64,000 nucleotides of DNA from a candidate division WOR-3 bacterium (GCA_039801085.1 JBDRTY010000005.1:39651-103650); one strand, 5' to 3'. Positions 24,878-34,164 are shown, counted from the first letter of the stretch. A program made the numbers and translations. The notes: generated by a model not told the origin, from the sequence alone.

Positions 24878-27295
24878 TCAAGTGATGTTTTCGCCCAGCG
24901 GAGTCCGCAGTGAGCCGTCGGAGAAAATGAGACAGTCCAGGCGTTTTACCTTCAGAGCTCTTGCCTCCGATTCGGTGATGCCCAGGAGAGCTGCCACCAC
25001 CGGGAACAGTTTAACGCCCGGTGCGATGGTCAGGTCAAGCAGCAGGGTGCGATCGGACCGTACCTGAAGGCGGCGGACTCCGGCGGGAAGTGGCTGATTT
25101 TCAGGCAGGGTGAGTGCCGGCGGAATCCGGATTTCATATCGACCGAGATTGATCAGTTCGCCGAGGGATGGCGCACTCCGGGGAACCGCCTGGGCGGCAA
25201 CGATCCGGATGCCACGGGGCAAAAATGGCCCGAGGTCGCGGGCGATGTTGCCCGAATACTGAAAGTCAAGAAACAGATCGACATATTCGCCATCCGAAAG
25301 CACGCCGACCGGCAGGGGTGGTCCGAAGGAAAGCATCGGTTTTGGGGCAAAGCCGCGGGTGTATAGAACCGGAAGTTCGCTCCGGCGCAGTGAACGGTAG
25401 AAGGCGCGGACACGATCAAGATGAGCGGCAAAACGAAACGGTTCATCAACCACATATTTCAACCGTAGCCGCTTTTTCAGCTGTTCTATCGTTCCGGCAT
25501 TGAGGTGGCCGAAACCGGATGTATTGGCTGTGCTCGATGGCGGATGCGGGCGTTCTGGTGCTGGACTATTGCAGGCACCACAGCCGGTGCAGCCTCCGGT
25601 CAGGCAGTCCGGGGTTTCAATCCCAGCCTTTGCCCGTTCAAACTCCTGAAGAAGAAACTGCCGGCTGACTCCGACATTAATGAATTCCCAGGGGAGTTGT
25701 GCTGCCGGGTGCTGTTCCTTAAGGTAGGGACTCGGGTCGACAGCGCAGGCGGCAAGTGCCTCCTGCCAGCGGGTGAAATTGAAGAACTCGGTCCATTCCT
25801 GATAGATGCCTCCGGCCTCATATACCCGTTCAATCACCTGACCCAGTTTTTCATCTCCCCGGGCAAGCAGCGCCTGAACCCAGGAACATTCCGGATTCTC
25901 CCATTTGGGCTTGATATTGCGCCTTGAGAGCATGTCCTTGAGCAGAGCGATCTTTTCCCGGGTTTCGGTAATGTCGGCGAATCCTGCCCACTGCAACGGG
26001 GTGTGGGGTTTGGGGATGAACGGGGTGAGGTTGAAACGCACAGTCCGGCTCCGGCACAGCCGGGCGACTTCGAGGACGAACCGGGCAATCTCCCGGACAT
26101 CCTCTTCGGTTTCCCCCGGCAGTCCGATCATGAAATAGAGTTTGATTCCGCCCCAGCCGGCATCCAGAGCATTGCGGATTGACTCCAGAATTTTTATTTC
26201 GGAAATATTCTTGTTGATAAATGAGCGGAGCCGGGAAGAGGCGGTTTCCGGTGCAAAGGTCAAGCCTGCCTTCTTTACCTCCTGCAGATTGATCGCCAGC
26301 TCCGGAGTGAAGTCCTCACCACGCGTTGATGGCAGGGAGATGGAAACCCGTCGTCTGAACAGACGCTGATTCAGCCGCTGAACCAGCTCCAGCAGATAGG
26401 GATAATCCAGAGCCGAGAGGGCAAGGAGGGAAACTTCCTCCCACCCGGAGGCACGGATTCCCCGTTCCGCCAGCCGGACGATCTGGTCCACATCACGGAA
26501 TCGGACGGGGCGGTTGATCATGCCTGCCTGGCAGAACCGACAACCCCGGCCACAGCCGCGGGCGATCTCGACGGTGAGACGGTCGTGGGTGATTTCACAG
26601 ATCGGGACAATGGGCGGGAAAGGAAAGTCTTCCTCCCGGAGCTGAGATACAATACGGCGTTCCACCCGCTGGTTCCGGATGTCGGTATAGCCGGGGACAA
26701 ACAGACCCCGGAGCCGGGCAAGGCGGGATAGAAGTTCGTCCCGGTTTTTGCGGTTCCAGTCGGCATACACCGCGCTGATTTCCCGTACCACATCCTCGCC
26801 GTCACCGATGACAAACACATCAACAAAATCCACCAGGGGCAGCGGATTGACAGTGCAGGGTCCACCGGCAATAATGAGCGGATCGGAATCGCCACGTTCA
26901 GAACGGTGCCGCGGGACACGGGCGAGATCAAGGAGATAGAGCAGGTTGGTGTAGGAAAGTTCGCTCTGGAGCGAAACGCCGATGATGTCAAACTCATTCA
27001 GGGGCTGTCCTGATTCCAGGGCATAAAGCGGCAGTTGTTTTGCCCGGAGCAGATCGCCAAAGTCGGGCCAGGGAACATAAGAGCGCTGACAGCTGACTCC
27101 ATCCAGGCGGTTGAGAATGGAATACAGTATTCTGAGGCCGTAGTTGGACATACCAATTTCATAAACCTCGGGCATTACCAGCACCCAGCGGACCTGCTCA
27201 CTGCCCGAGCCGGTATAATAGGCGTTGTATTCGCCGCCGGTGTAGCGGACTGGTTTGGTGACGAGGGGTAGAACCTCGTTTAGCTGCTCATTCAT
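24878..27295 (-). CDS. Radical SAM protein (TIGR03960-type) fused to a DUF2344 domain
   Basis: The 805-residue protein combines a B12-binding-like N-terminal region (to about 200), a radical SAM domain with the cluster motif CGRGCRFCQAG, and from about residue 615 a DUF2344/TIGR03936 domain (RLRLKYVVDEPFRFAAHLD, GFAPKPMLSFGPPLPVG). The two parts are often encoded by adjacent genes upstream of rng; here they are one chain. The linker holds CLTGGCTGCGACN, a cysteine cluster that could bind another Fe-S centre. The biochemical reaction is not known to me; linkage to rng suggests RNA or ribosome modification. Confidence 0.88.
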   Translation of the reverse strand: MNEQLNEVLPLVTKPVRYTGGEYNAYYTGSGSEQVRWVLVMPEVYEIGMSNYGLRILYSILNRLDGVSCQRSYVPWPDFGDLLRAKQLPLYALESGQPLNEFDIIGVSLQSELSYTNLLYLLDLARVPRHRSERGDSDPLIIAGGPCTVNPLPLVDFVDVFVIGDGEDVVREISAVYADWNRKNRDELLSRLARLRGLFVPGYTDIRNQRVERRIVSQLREEDFPFPPIVPICEITHDRLTVEIARGCGRGCRFCQAGMINRPVRFRDVDQIVRLAERGIRASGWEEVSLLALSALDYPYLLELVQRLNQRLFRRRVSISLPSTRGEDFTPELAINLQEVKKAGLTFAPETASSRLRSFINKNISEIKILESIRNALDAGWGGIKLYFMIGLPGETEEDVREIARFVLEVARLCRSRTVRFNLTPFIPKPHTPLQWAGFADITETREKIALLKDMLSRRNIKPKWENPECSWVQALLARGDEKLGQVIERVYEAGGIYQEWTEFFNFTRWQEALAACAVDPSPYLKEQHPAAQLPWEFINVGVSRQFLLQEFERAKAGIETPDCLTGGCTGCGACNSPAPERPHPPSSTANTSGFGHLNAGTIEQLKKRLRLKYVVDEPFRFAAHLDRVRAFYRSLRRSELPVLYTRGFAPKPMLSFGPPLPVGVLSDGEYVDLFLDFQYSGNIARDLGPFLPRGIRIVAAQAVPRSAPSLGELINLGRYEIRIPPALTLPENQPLPAGVRRLQVRSDRTLLLDLTIAPGVKLFPVVAALLGITESEARALKVKRLDCLIFSDGSLRTPLGENIT

Positions 27296-27307
27296 CGCTG
27301 AAACAGT

Positions 27308-27335
27308 ATATTAGGCTGGTGAAGTTAAAAGTCAA
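27308..27335 (-). promoter_or_regulatory. Promoter of the radical-SAM fusion/rng operon
   Basis: Minus-strand TTGACT (27330-27335) and TAATAT (27308-27313) are 16 bases apart; the -10 ends 12 bases before ATG 27295, so the leader is very short. Confidence 0.6.
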
Positions 27336-27363
27336 CAACCGTAAGAAATGCAAGCTTGCCAAA

Positions 27364-27392
27364 TTGACTTGTGGGGAAATTTTCATTAAAAT
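27364..27392 (+). promoter_or_regulatory. Leaderless-type promoter of the PpiD/SurA-like gene
   Basis: TTGACT 27364-27369 and TAAAAT 27387-27392 are 17 bases apart; eight bases separate the -10 from ATG 27401 and no Shine-Dalgarno sequence is present. Confidence 0.65.
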
Positions 27393-27400
27393 AGACCATT

Positions 27401-29224
27401 ATGCTGAGCACATTACGGAAGAGAGTAAAGGTGATTATGATTATTGTGGCGGTAACATTTATCGCCGGTTTTTTGATGAGCGAAGTCTGGAATCTGATCC
27501 GCCGGGGCGATCGGAAATCCCGGCACAGCGTTCCGCCCGGAGTGGTCGGACAGGTGGGGGATTATAAGGTGAGCCTTGAGGAATACCGGCAGGTGCGGCA
27601 GTATATTGCTGGTAAGTATCACAAAGATAGTATGTTTCGCGATCTGACCAATGAGGATGAAACCCGGATTGAGCATCTGGCCTGGAACCATCTGGAGACC
27701 GAACTTACCTGGGCGAAAATTTTCAAACAGACCAAACTGGACATCACTGAGGGCGAACTGGAATGGATTATCAGTAATTTCCCCCCTCAGGGGCTTTTGA
27801 ATCATCCGGACCTGATGACCGATGGTAAGTTTGATACGAACAAGTACCGGCAGGCGCTTGCCAATCCGAACAACCGTCCCTTCTTTGCCCAGTATGCCCG
27901 GGAAATTTACGAGCAACTCCGGCCCCAGAAGCTTCAGCTTTATGTCGCCGGTGCGATCCTCGTGCCCAGAAATGAGGTGGAGCAGACGATAAATCTTGCG
28001 AATACTGTGGCAACTGTGACCGCATTGTATATCGGACCGACAGCGCTCAGCGATTCGGAGCGGAGCTATGAACCCTCCGAAGCTGAACTGCGGGCGTATT
28101 ACAACAAACACCGCCGCGATTTTCAGCCCAAGGAGGAAATCCGGGAGCTGAAGTTTGCCTTCTTCCCCTTCACCATTACTCCTGAGGATACGCAGGCGGC
28201 GCGGGCAAGGATTGATGAGGCGTATCGCCGGTTGCTGGCGGCAGATACCGGCGGTCTGCGGGACAGCTTCGAAATGGCGGGGCTGATGTTTGGCGATTAT
28301 GAACCGGATACAGTATCGGTTGCCTTTACCAAGGAACAGTTTGCACCACCAGTGGAGTCGATTGTCCGCCGGCTCAAGCCGGGCAGTTTCACCAGGCCGC
28401 TGGCAACCGGCAATGGCTGGCAGATCATTCTGCTGGACAGCGCTCGGAACGATACCTTCTGGGTCCGGCGCATCCGGACCCGGGTAAAGCCGGATGAGGC
28501 GCGGGAGCTGGCGGTCCAGGATAAAATCCGGGAGTTTATGGAACAGACGGCTGCAGGTGAATTTGATTCGGTGGCACTGCGGATGAATCTGATGGTGGGA
28601 CAGACCCCGGCACGGGTTGTTGGCAGGAAACGGCTCAACTGGAGTGTTCAGATTTACAATCCGGGTGAGCTGGTGGCGTGGGCAGCAGATGCAAAAGTTG
28701 GCGAGATCATGCCGATACCGATGCGCGGTCCTTATGGCTATTATGTATTCCGGCTGGAGCGGATTGTGCCGACACAGCCGGTGCCATTTGAGCAGGTGAA
28801 GGAGGCGGTGAAATGGCGGCTGCGTCAGGAGCGGGAAAAGAAGCTGTGCGGTGAAATGGCACAGGCAGCGCGTCAGGCACTGAAGCAGGGGAAGAGTTTG
28901 GAGGATTATGCAGCTCAGAATCCGCGGGTGGAACTGATTCATGAAGTAGTCAATGGCACTACCGATATCATGGCACGGGGACGACGGGGTGCGGAATTTG
29001 TCGGTGCGGCGCTGGCGCTGGAGCCGGGTGAGACCGCAGGGCCGATCATGACCAACTGGGGCTATTACATTATCCGGTGTGACAGTAAACAGGCAAATGA
29101 ACGGCCGGTGCTGAACCGGGAAAACTATGTCCAGTCACGGCAGCAGACGCTGTTTCAGGAGCTGTGGGACAAGATTACCGAACAGCCGGAGACGAAGGAC
29201 TGGCGGCTGGTCAGAAGTTATTGA
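27401..29224 (+). CDS. PpiD/SurA-like periplasmic peptidyl-prolyl isomerase chaperone
   Basis: The 607-residue protein has one N-terminal membrane anchor (about residues 10-27), a SurA-N-like helical domain (VGDYKVSLEEYRQVRQYI; FDTNKYRQAL), and two segments resembling parvulin domains: GSFTRPLATGNGWQIILLD and, near 410-440, GEIMPIPMRGPYGYYVFRLER, with a further GETAGPIMTNWGYYIIRCD towards the end. This architecture fits PpiD, an inner-membrane-anchored folding factor for exported proteins. Given the many exported proteins here it likely helps their periplasmic passage. Whether the isomerase sites are active is uncertain. Confidence 0.85.
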   Translation: MLSTLRKRVKVIMIIVAVTFIAGFLMSEVWNLIRRGDRKSRHSVPPGVVGQVGDYKVSLEEYRQVRQYIAGKYHKDSMFRDLTNEDETRIEHLAWNHLETELTWAKIFKQTKLDITEGELEWIISNFPPQGLLNHPDLMTDGKFDTNKYRQALANPNNRPFFAQYAREIYEQLRPQKLQLYVAGAILVPRNEVEQTINLANTVATVTALYIGPTALSDSERSYEPSEAELRAYYNKHRRDFQPKEEIRELKFAFFPFTITPEDTQAARARIDEAYRRLLAADTGGLRDSFEMAGLMFGDYEPDTVSVAFTKEQFAPPVESIVRRLKPGSFTRPLATGNGWQIILLDSARNDTFWVRRIRTRVKPDEARELAVQDKIREFMEQTAAGEFDSVALRMNLMVGQTPARVVGRKRLNWSVQIYNPGELVAWAADAKVGEIMPIPMRGPYGYYVFRLERIVPTQPVPFEQVKEAVKWRLRQEREKKLCGEMAQAARQALKQGKSLEDYAAQNPRVELIHEVVNGTTDIMARGRRGAEFVGAALALEPGETAGPIMTNWGYYIIRCDSKQANERPVLNRENYVQSRQQTLFQELWDKITEQPETKDWRLVRSY

Positions 29225-29249
29225 CGGAGCCCGGTCTGATGGTTATATT
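29221..29249 (+). promoter_or_regulatory. Probable promoter of the tRNA cluster
   Basis: TTGACG 29221-29226 (overlapping the upstream stop codon) and TATATT 29244-29249 are 17 bases apart, 25 bases before the first tRNA. Confidence 0.5.
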
Positions 29250-29273
29250 TAATAGGGCGGTAGCAACTGGACC

Positions 29274-29346
29274 GGCCCCATCGTCTAGCGGTTTAGGACA
29301 TCACTCTTTCAAGGTGAAGGCACCGGTTCGACTCCGGTTGGGGCCA
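29274..29346 (+). tRNA. tRNA-Glu (UUC)
   Basis: A full cloverleaf folds: seven-base acceptor GGCCCCA/TGGGGCC, anticodon loop CTTTCAA with anticodon TTC at 29308-29310, and T arm CCGGTTCGACTCCGG. CCA is not encoded. Confidence 0.96.
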
Positions 29347-29349
29347 GAT

Positions 29350-29422
29350 GCGGGAGTAGCTCAGCTGGTAGAGCATCACCTTGCCAAGGTGGGGGTCGCG
29401 GGTTCAAATCCCGTCTCCCGCT
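29350..29422 (+). tRNA. tRNA-Gly (GCC)
   Basis: Acceptor GCGGGAG/CTCCCGC, anticodon loop TTGCCAA with GCC at 29383-29385, T arm CGGGTTCAAATCCCG. It starts three bases after tRNA-Glu. CCA is not encoded. Confidence 0.96.
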
Positions 29423-29438
29423 TTTTTCATCATAATCT

Positions 29439-29510
29439 GGCGGCATAGCCAAGCAGCAAGGCAGCGGTCTGCAAAACCGCAATTCCGGGGTGCAAATCCC
29501 CGTGCCGCCT
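29439..29510 (+). tRNA. tRNA-Cys (GCA)
   Basis: Acceptor GGCGGCA/TGCCGCC, anticodon loop CTGCAAA with GCA at 29471-29473, T arm GGGGTGCAAATCCCC. CCA is not encoded. Confidence 0.95.
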
Positions 29511-29525
29511 CTTGAAAACTGGGGC

Positions 29526-29611
29526 GCCGGGGTGGCGGAATGGGCAGACGCAAGGGACTTAAAATCCCTTGACCCGTCAGGGTCGTGCCGGTTCGACTCC
29601 GGCCTCCGGCA
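29526..29611 (+). tRNA. tRNA-Leu (UAA)
   Basis: At 86 bases it has the long variable arm of a class II tRNA. Acceptor GCCGGGG/CTCCGGC includes one G-T pair; anticodon loop CTTAAAA gives TAA at 29560-29562. Confidence 0.95.
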
Positions 29612-29626
29612 CTGCATGTCAAGTTC

Positions 29627-29699
29627 GGGCCGTTAGCTCAGTTGGCAGAGCACCTGGTTTTTAACCCGGTGGCCGCAGGTTCGAGTCCTGCACGGCCCA
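29627..29699 (+). tRNA. tRNA-Lys (UUU)
   Basis: Acceptor GGGCCGT/ACGGCCC, anticodon loop TTTTTAA with TTT at 29660-29662, T arm GCAGGTTCGAGTCCTGC. It is the last of the five-tRNA cluster. Confidence 0.95.
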
Positions 29700-29721
29700 G
29701 TCCTTATTTTAGGGCGTGCGA

Positions 29722-31353
29722 TCAGCCGGCGAAAACAAACGGAGTCTGCAGTTCAGGCCGGCGGTATTCCGGGAAGAGGATCGGTGCGCAGCGGTCCCGA
29801 GGAATGCCGGCAGTTTTGAGTTCAGCCTGAAATTTCTGAAGATGATGAAATCCCGCGGTCTGGTCAAAGCTGACAGTTTTTGATTTTTCCGCTGCCGACC
29901 TGCCTGCCCGCCGGCCGAATACGAGGATGTCCAGCAGGGAGTTACCCATCAGCCGGTTCCGGCCGTGGATGCCGCCGGCAACCTCCCCAGCCGCATAAAG
30001 ATTTTTAACCCCGGTTTCCCCCTGATCGTTGATCAGAATTCCACCGTTCTGGTAATGCTGGGTCGGATAGGTCAGAATCGGCTCTTTGTCCATGTAGATG
30101 CCGAACCGGGCGAACTGGTGATACATCGCGGGCAGGTTCTTCTTGACCGCACCTTCGCCCTTGAGGATTTCAATCAGCGGGGTGTCCAGCCAGACACCGA
30201 CCCGGCCGGTCGGGGTGACAACGCCGTTGCCCCGTTCGGTGCATTCGCGGATGATCGCCGAGGCGGTGATGTCCCGGCTTTCCAGCTCGTAAATGAACCG
30301 GTTGCCCTGGACATTCACCAGATGGGCACCAAGCCCGCGCACCTTTTCGGTGATCAACTGGCCGACAATCTGCTCGGGATAGGCGACACCGGTCGGGTGA
30401 TACTGGATGGTGTCAATGAACACCAGCCGGGCACCAGCCCGATAGGCGAGGACCAGGCCGTCGGCGGTAGCGCCGTAATGGTTGGTGCAGGGGAAGCCCT
30501 GAATGTGGAGCCGGCCACAGCCGCCGGTGGCAAGGATGACCGTCTTTGCCCGGACAGTAAACAGCTCGTTGGTATCCAGATTGACAAACGCCGCACCGCA
30601 GCAGGCGCCCTGGTCGTCGGTTAAGAGTTCCAGTGCCGCACAGAACTCCAGCGCCTCAATCCGGCGGTTGCGGAATTCGTCCCGGAGCGTGCGCATGATC
30701 TCGGCGCCGGTGTAGTCCCGGCAGGCATGCATCCGCTTTCTCGAGGTGCCGCCGCCGTGGATGGTGATCATCGTGCCATCGGGTTTTTTGTCAAACATCA
30801 CCCCCAGCTCCTCAAGCCAGGCGATGATGCCTGGCGCATCGGTGACGAGCGCCCGTGCCAGTTCCGGGATGTTCTTGAAATGGCCACCACCCAGGACATC
30901 CAGATAATGGCGTTCCGGGGAGTCGTTTTCCTTGTCCGCGGCCTGAATTCCACCCTGCGCCATCATCGTGTTGGCATCGCCGAGCCGGAGTTTGGTGACA
31001 AGCAGTACCCGGGCACCGTTTTCCTGAGCAGTCAGGGCAGCGGCAACACCCGCACCACCGCCACCGATCACCAGCACATCAACGGTAAACTTCGGGCGGG
31101 CGGGATCAAACCGTTTCGGGTCAACGAGCGGCCAGGCTTCCAGCACATCCGCGAGTTCATGCGGGGTCCGGTCACCTTTGTTCGGACCGACCTGCAGTTG
31201 CCGCATGCTGGTCTCAATGTAGTCAGGATGGAAGGATTTGAGCAGTGCCTTTTTCGCCTCAGCATCGAGCAGAGGGATTTTGCCCTGCCGGATGCGCTCC
31301 TGCCGGGTTGCTTCCAGCTTCCGGATTGATTCCTGCATCGACGGTGGATACAT
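29722..31353 (-). CDS. Fumarate reductase/succinate dehydrogenase-like flavoprotein
   Basis: The 543-residue protein has an N-terminal extension of about 88 residues, then the FAD-binding motif VLVIGGGGAGVAAALTA (93-109), the substrate-domain motif QYHPTGV and the active-site loop NRLMGNSLLDILVFGRRAG. The position that holds the FAD-linking His in FrdA/SdhA (usually SHT) is Asn128 (ANTMMAQGG), so the flavin is probably not covalently bound. Directly upstream is an Fe-S subunit, and above that a two-subunit fumarase, so the likely role is fumarate/succinate interconversion in a soluble complex; L-aspartate oxidase is a related alternative. No membrane anchor subunit is present. Confidence 0.82.
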   Translation of the reverse strand: MYPPSMQESIRKLEATRQERIRQGKIPLLDAEAKKALLKSFHPDYIETSMRQLQVGPNKGDRTPHELADVLEAWPLVDPKRFDPARPKFTVDVLVIGGGGAGVAAALTAQENGARVLLVTKLRLGDANTMMAQGGIQAADKENDSPERHYLDVLGGGHFKNIPELARALVTDAPGIIAWLEELGVMFDKKPDGTMITIHGGGTSRKRMHACRDYTGAEIMRTLRDEFRNRRIEALEFCAALELLTDDQGACCGAAFVNLDTNELFTVRAKTVILATGGCGRLHIQGFPCTNHYGATADGLVLAYRAGARLVFIDTIQYHPTGVAYPEQIVGQLITEKVRGLGAHLVNVQGNRFIYELESRDITASAIIRECTERGNGVVTPTGRVGVWLDTPLIEILKGEGAVKKNLPAMYHQFARFGIYMDKEPILTYPTQHYQNGGILINDQGETGVKNLYAAGEVAGGIHGRNRLMGNSLLDILVFGRRAGRSAAEKSKTVSFDQTAGFHHLQKFQAELKTAGIPRDRCAPILFPEYRRPELQTPFVFAG

Positions 31354-31362
31354 TCAAGCCTC

Positions 31363-32097
31363 CTATTCCGGTTCGATATCCCGCTCCTGGTAATAAAGGC
31401 GGGAAAGTTCCGCTTCGCTCATCCGGGTGAGCCGGTCCAGTCCGGGCTCAAATTTGCCCGAGTTTATTTCCTCAAGCCGGCGGACGAGATGGCTGGCCCG
31501 AGGTGCGATCTTGGCACCGTAGAGTCGGCGTGCCAGGAGAGCGACATTGTAATGGACGATCTCTGCCGGACAGCGGCTGGCACACAGTCCGCACATGATG
31601 CAGTCAAAAGACATGTCGGCAACGCGGGCGATGTCACCGCGGATTGCCGCCTGGATATAACCCATGACATCGATATCCTGCGGGCAGATCTTGGTGCAGG
31701 AGTTGCAGGCGATGCAGCGCATCAGCTCGGGATAATGACGGACCAGCACCTGAGTATCGGGCTGGAGCTGGCTGATATCATACTCCTTTTTATTGGCGGG
31801 GTAGAAGGGAATCTGAGTGAGATACATTCCGTCTTCAACCACCGTCTGACAGGCAAGTCCAACCTTGAGTTTGTAGGAGTCGCGGGTCCGGTAGACGGTG
31901 CCGCAGGCGCCGCAGAATCCGCCCCGGCAGCCGCAGCCGCGGATGAACCGGTAGCCCGCATACTCCATTGCCTTCATGATCGTCAGCTCCTTCGGCACCT
32001 GATAGGCTTCGCCCATCACATAGATGGTAACAAATTCGCCTGCGGGCTGAGCCTCAACCGGTTTCTTTTTTCCCGTTCTGGATGTCCGTTTTGCCAT
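31363..32097 (-). CDS. Iron-sulfur subunit of the fumarate reductase-like enzyme
   Basis: The 244-residue protein carries an N-terminal plant-type [2Fe-2S] domain (CGCRGGFCGACGTVYR and a later GLACQ) and two classical [4Fe-4S] motifs, CIACNSCTKICP and CIMCGLCASRCP. This resembles the FrdB/TfrB/HdrC group more than mitochondrial-type SdhB, whose second cluster is [3Fe-4S]. There is no CCG domain as in the thiol-coupled TfrB. It would pass electrons between an unknown soluble donor and the flavoprotein encoded nine bases downstream. It follows fumarase beta after three bases in one operon. Confidence 0.85.
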   Translation of the reverse strand: MAKRTSRTGKKKPVEAQPAGEFVTIYVMGEAYQVPKELTIMKAMEYAGYRFIRGCGCRGGFCGACGTVYRTRDSYKLKVGLACQTVVEDGMYLTQIPFYPANKKEYDISQLQPDTQVLVRHYPELMRCIACNSCTKICPQDIDVMGYIQAAIRGDIARVADMSFDCIMCGLCASRCPAEIVHYNVALLARRLYGAKIAPRASHLVRRLEEINSGKFEPGLDRLTRMSEAELSRLYYQERDIEPE

Positions 32098-32100
32098 TTT

Positions 32101-32661
32101 TCAGCCCTCCTTTTTGTAGCGGCGCACGCCCTCCTGATACAGGTCAGCTCCATAACAGTCGTTGACTACAATCACCGGCAGATTTTCCACTACCAGCTCC
32201 TGCAGGGCTTCCGGTCCCAGCTCCTCATAGGCGATGACCCGGGCTGAACGCACCCGCTGTGCCAGCAGTGCTGCGGCGCCACCGACCGCAGCAAAGTAGA
32301 CTCCGCAGTATTTTTTCAGGGCTTCGATCACCGCCGGCGAGCGGTTGCCCTTGCCGATCATACCCTTGAGTCCGGCGGCAAGGAGAGCAGGCGTATATGC
32401 ATCCATCCGGTAGGAGGTGGTCGGTCCGCAGGAGCCGATCGGCCGGCCCGGTTTTGCCGGGCTGGGTCCGACATAGTAAATAACCGCCCCGCGGAGGTCA
32501 AAGGGCAGAGTTTCGTTATTCTGGAGCGCAGCCACCAGCCGCTGGTGGGCGAGGTCGCGGGCAGTGTAGATCGTGCCGGTAATGGTCACCGCATCACCGG
32601 CATGCAGACTTTTTACTGCCTCTTCGGTAAGCGGAGTGATAATGTTTTTGATCTGACTCAT
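32101..32661 (-). CDS. Class I fumarate hydratase, beta (C-terminal) subunit
   Basis: The 186-residue protein matches the beta domain of [4Fe-4S] fumarases: SLHAGDAVTITGTIYTARD, YYVGPSPAKPGRPIGSCGPTTS and GKGNRSP. Together with the alpha subunit just upstream (three-base gap) it interconverts fumarate and malate. L(+)-tartrate dehydratase is a close relative, but the fumarate reductase-like genes that follow favour fumarase. Confidence 0.9.
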   Translation of the reverse strand: MSQIKNIITPLTEEAVKSLHAGDAVTITGTIYTARDLAHQRLVAALQNNETLPFDLRGAVIYYVGPSPAKPGRPIGSCGPTTSYRMDAYTPALLAAGLKGMIGKGNRSPAVIEALKKYCGVYFAAVGGAAALLAQRVRSARVIAYEELGPEALQELVVENLPVIVVNDCYGADLYQEGVRRYKKEG

Positions 32662-32664
32662 GAT

Positions 32665-33507
32665 TCAAATTACCGCACTTCTGTGCCGGGCGGCATGGCA
32701 GTTGATGTTGACCGCGCAGGGCAGGGTGGCGATGTGACAAGGAAAGGCTTCGATGAATACCGCCAGCGCGGTTACCCTGCCGCCCAGACCCTGGGGACCG
32801 ATGCCCAGTTTATTGATCTCCTCCAGCAGTTCCTGCTCGAGCTGGGCATAGAACGGGTCCGGGTGGAGGGAGCCGATTTCCCGCAGCAGCGCCCGTTTTG
32901 CCAGCAGGGCGCATTTTTCAAATGTGCCGCCAAGACCGACACCGACAATCACCGGCGGGCAGGGGTTTGCCTGCGAGCGCCACACCCGGTCAACAACAAA
33001 TTTCTTGATACCCGCCACACCATCCGCAGCTGAGAGCATTTTTATCTCACTCATGTTCTCACTGCCGCCCCCCTTGGGCTGGACGGTGATCTTCAGACGG
33101 TCACCCGGGACAATTTCCGTGTAGATGATTGCCGGGGTGTTATCACCGGTATTCTTGCGTCGGAGCGGGTCGGCAACAATTGACTTGCGCAGATAACCAT
33201 CAGTATAACCCTTGGCGACCCCGGCCTGAATCGCATCGTAAAGCTCGCCACCTTCAATTTTTACCTGCGAACCCACCTCCAGCCAGACAACCGCCCAGCC
33301 GGTGTCCTGGCAGATGGGCATCATTTCCTCCCGGGCGATCTGCTGATTTTCCAGCAGCTGGTTTAAGATCTCCCGGCCGGTCGGGCTCTCTTCAATCTCC
33401 CGTCCCTTTTCCAGCGCGCGGACCACATCCTCACCAAGGATGCAGTTTGCCTCAATGCAGAGCCGGGCAACCGTGTCGCGAATCTGATCAAACGGGATGG
33501 TGCGCAT
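32665..33507 (-). CDS. Class I fumarate hydratase, alpha (N-terminal) subunit
   Basis: The 280-residue protein holds the cluster-binding cysteines of class I fumarases in PICQDTGWAV, NPCPPVIVGVGLGGT and the INCHAARH tail. Length is normal for the separate alpha subunit. Its ATG shares one base with the stop of the MBL-fold gene (TGATG). In an anaerobe this oxygen-sensitive, cofactor-based enzyme would feed fumarate to the reductase-like pair encoded downstream. Confidence 0.92.
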   Translation of the reverse strand: MRTIPFDQIRDTVARLCIEANCILGEDVVRALEKGREIEESPTGREILNQLLENQQIAREEMMPICQDTGWAVVWLEVGSQVKIEGGELYDAIQAGVAKGYTDGYLRKSIVADPLRRKNTGDNTPAIIYTEIVPGDRLKITVQPKGGGSENMSEIKMLSAADGVAGIKKFVVDRVWRSQANPCPPVIVGVGLGGTFEKCALLAKRALLREIGSLHPDPFYAQLEQELLEEINKLGIGPQGLGGRVTALAVFIEAFPCHIATLPCAVNINCHAARHRSAVI

Positions 33508-34163
33508 CAGAGTGCCGGCTCCAGAATCCAGGTTTCAGTCTCCTGAGGCAGATTTTCGGGGGTAATCTCAATCTCGGATCTGCCGAGCCGCCGGACCTGC
33601 GGGGCAAGCCGGGCAAACTCTTCAACCCCGGCGATCTGGAAGCCGAGTTTGTGGGTCTTGAAATGCATCGGAATCACCAGTCTGGGCTTCACCCGCTCCA
33701 CCAGCTTGACTGCCGATTTGGCGTCAATGGTAAACAGTCCGCCCACTGGCACGAGCAGGATGTCAACCCTGCCCAGCGCCCTGACTGTTGCTTCATCCGG
33801 CAGATGCCCGAGATCACCACAGTGGACAATCCGCAGGTTGTCAATCTCTATGATAAAGATGGTATTTTTCCCGCGCTCCGCTCCGCCGGACGGATCGTGA
33901 AAGGTTTCAATGCCGGTAATTTTCACCGATTTGACTGTGAAGGGTCCAGTTCCCTTCAGCGCCGGCGGTCTGCCGGGCAGGAGTTCAGCGCCATTGTGAT
34001 CCGCGTGATCGTGGCTGACCGTGGCGGCGTCAGCACGCTCGGTAATCCGGTCATAACTGACCGCACCATCATATGCGCCCGGTACATAAGGGTCGGTGAT
34101 GAGCTTGGTGCCGTCAGCGGCGGTCAGGGCGAACGCCGCATGACCGAGCCATTTGATTTTCAT
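33507..34163 (-). CDS. UlaG-like metallo-beta-lactamase-fold hydrolase
   Basis: The 218-residue protein has the MBL-fold metal motif SHDHADHNG and later VHCGDLGH, with PMHFKTH near the C-terminus, as in UlaG-type (COG2220) metal-dependent hydrolases. Substrate unknown. It begins one base after the rpmA stop and shares a base with fumarase alpha, so it is fixed inside this operon, though a functional link to either neighbour is not evident. Confidence 0.88.
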   Translation of the reverse strand: MKIKWLGHAAFALTAADGTKLITDPYVPGAYDGAVSYDRITERADAATVSHDHADHNGAELLPGRPPALKGTGPFTVKSVKITGIETFHDPSGGAERGKNTIFIIEIDNLRIVHCGDLGHLPDEATVRALGRVDILLVPVGGLFTIDAKSAVKLVERVKPRLVIPMHFKTHKLGFQIAGVEEFARLAPQVRRLGRSEIEITPENLPQETETWILEPAL

Positions 34164-34164
34164 T

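Noticed and set aside
27413..28942. 509-residue minus-strand frame opposite the PpiD-like gene
   Set aside because: Antisense shadow rich in His, Pro and Leu; no family resemblance and no start signals.
29309..29617. Minus-strand open frames across the tRNA cluster
   Set aside because: They run antisense over tRNA genes with complete cloverleaves and show no protein family features.
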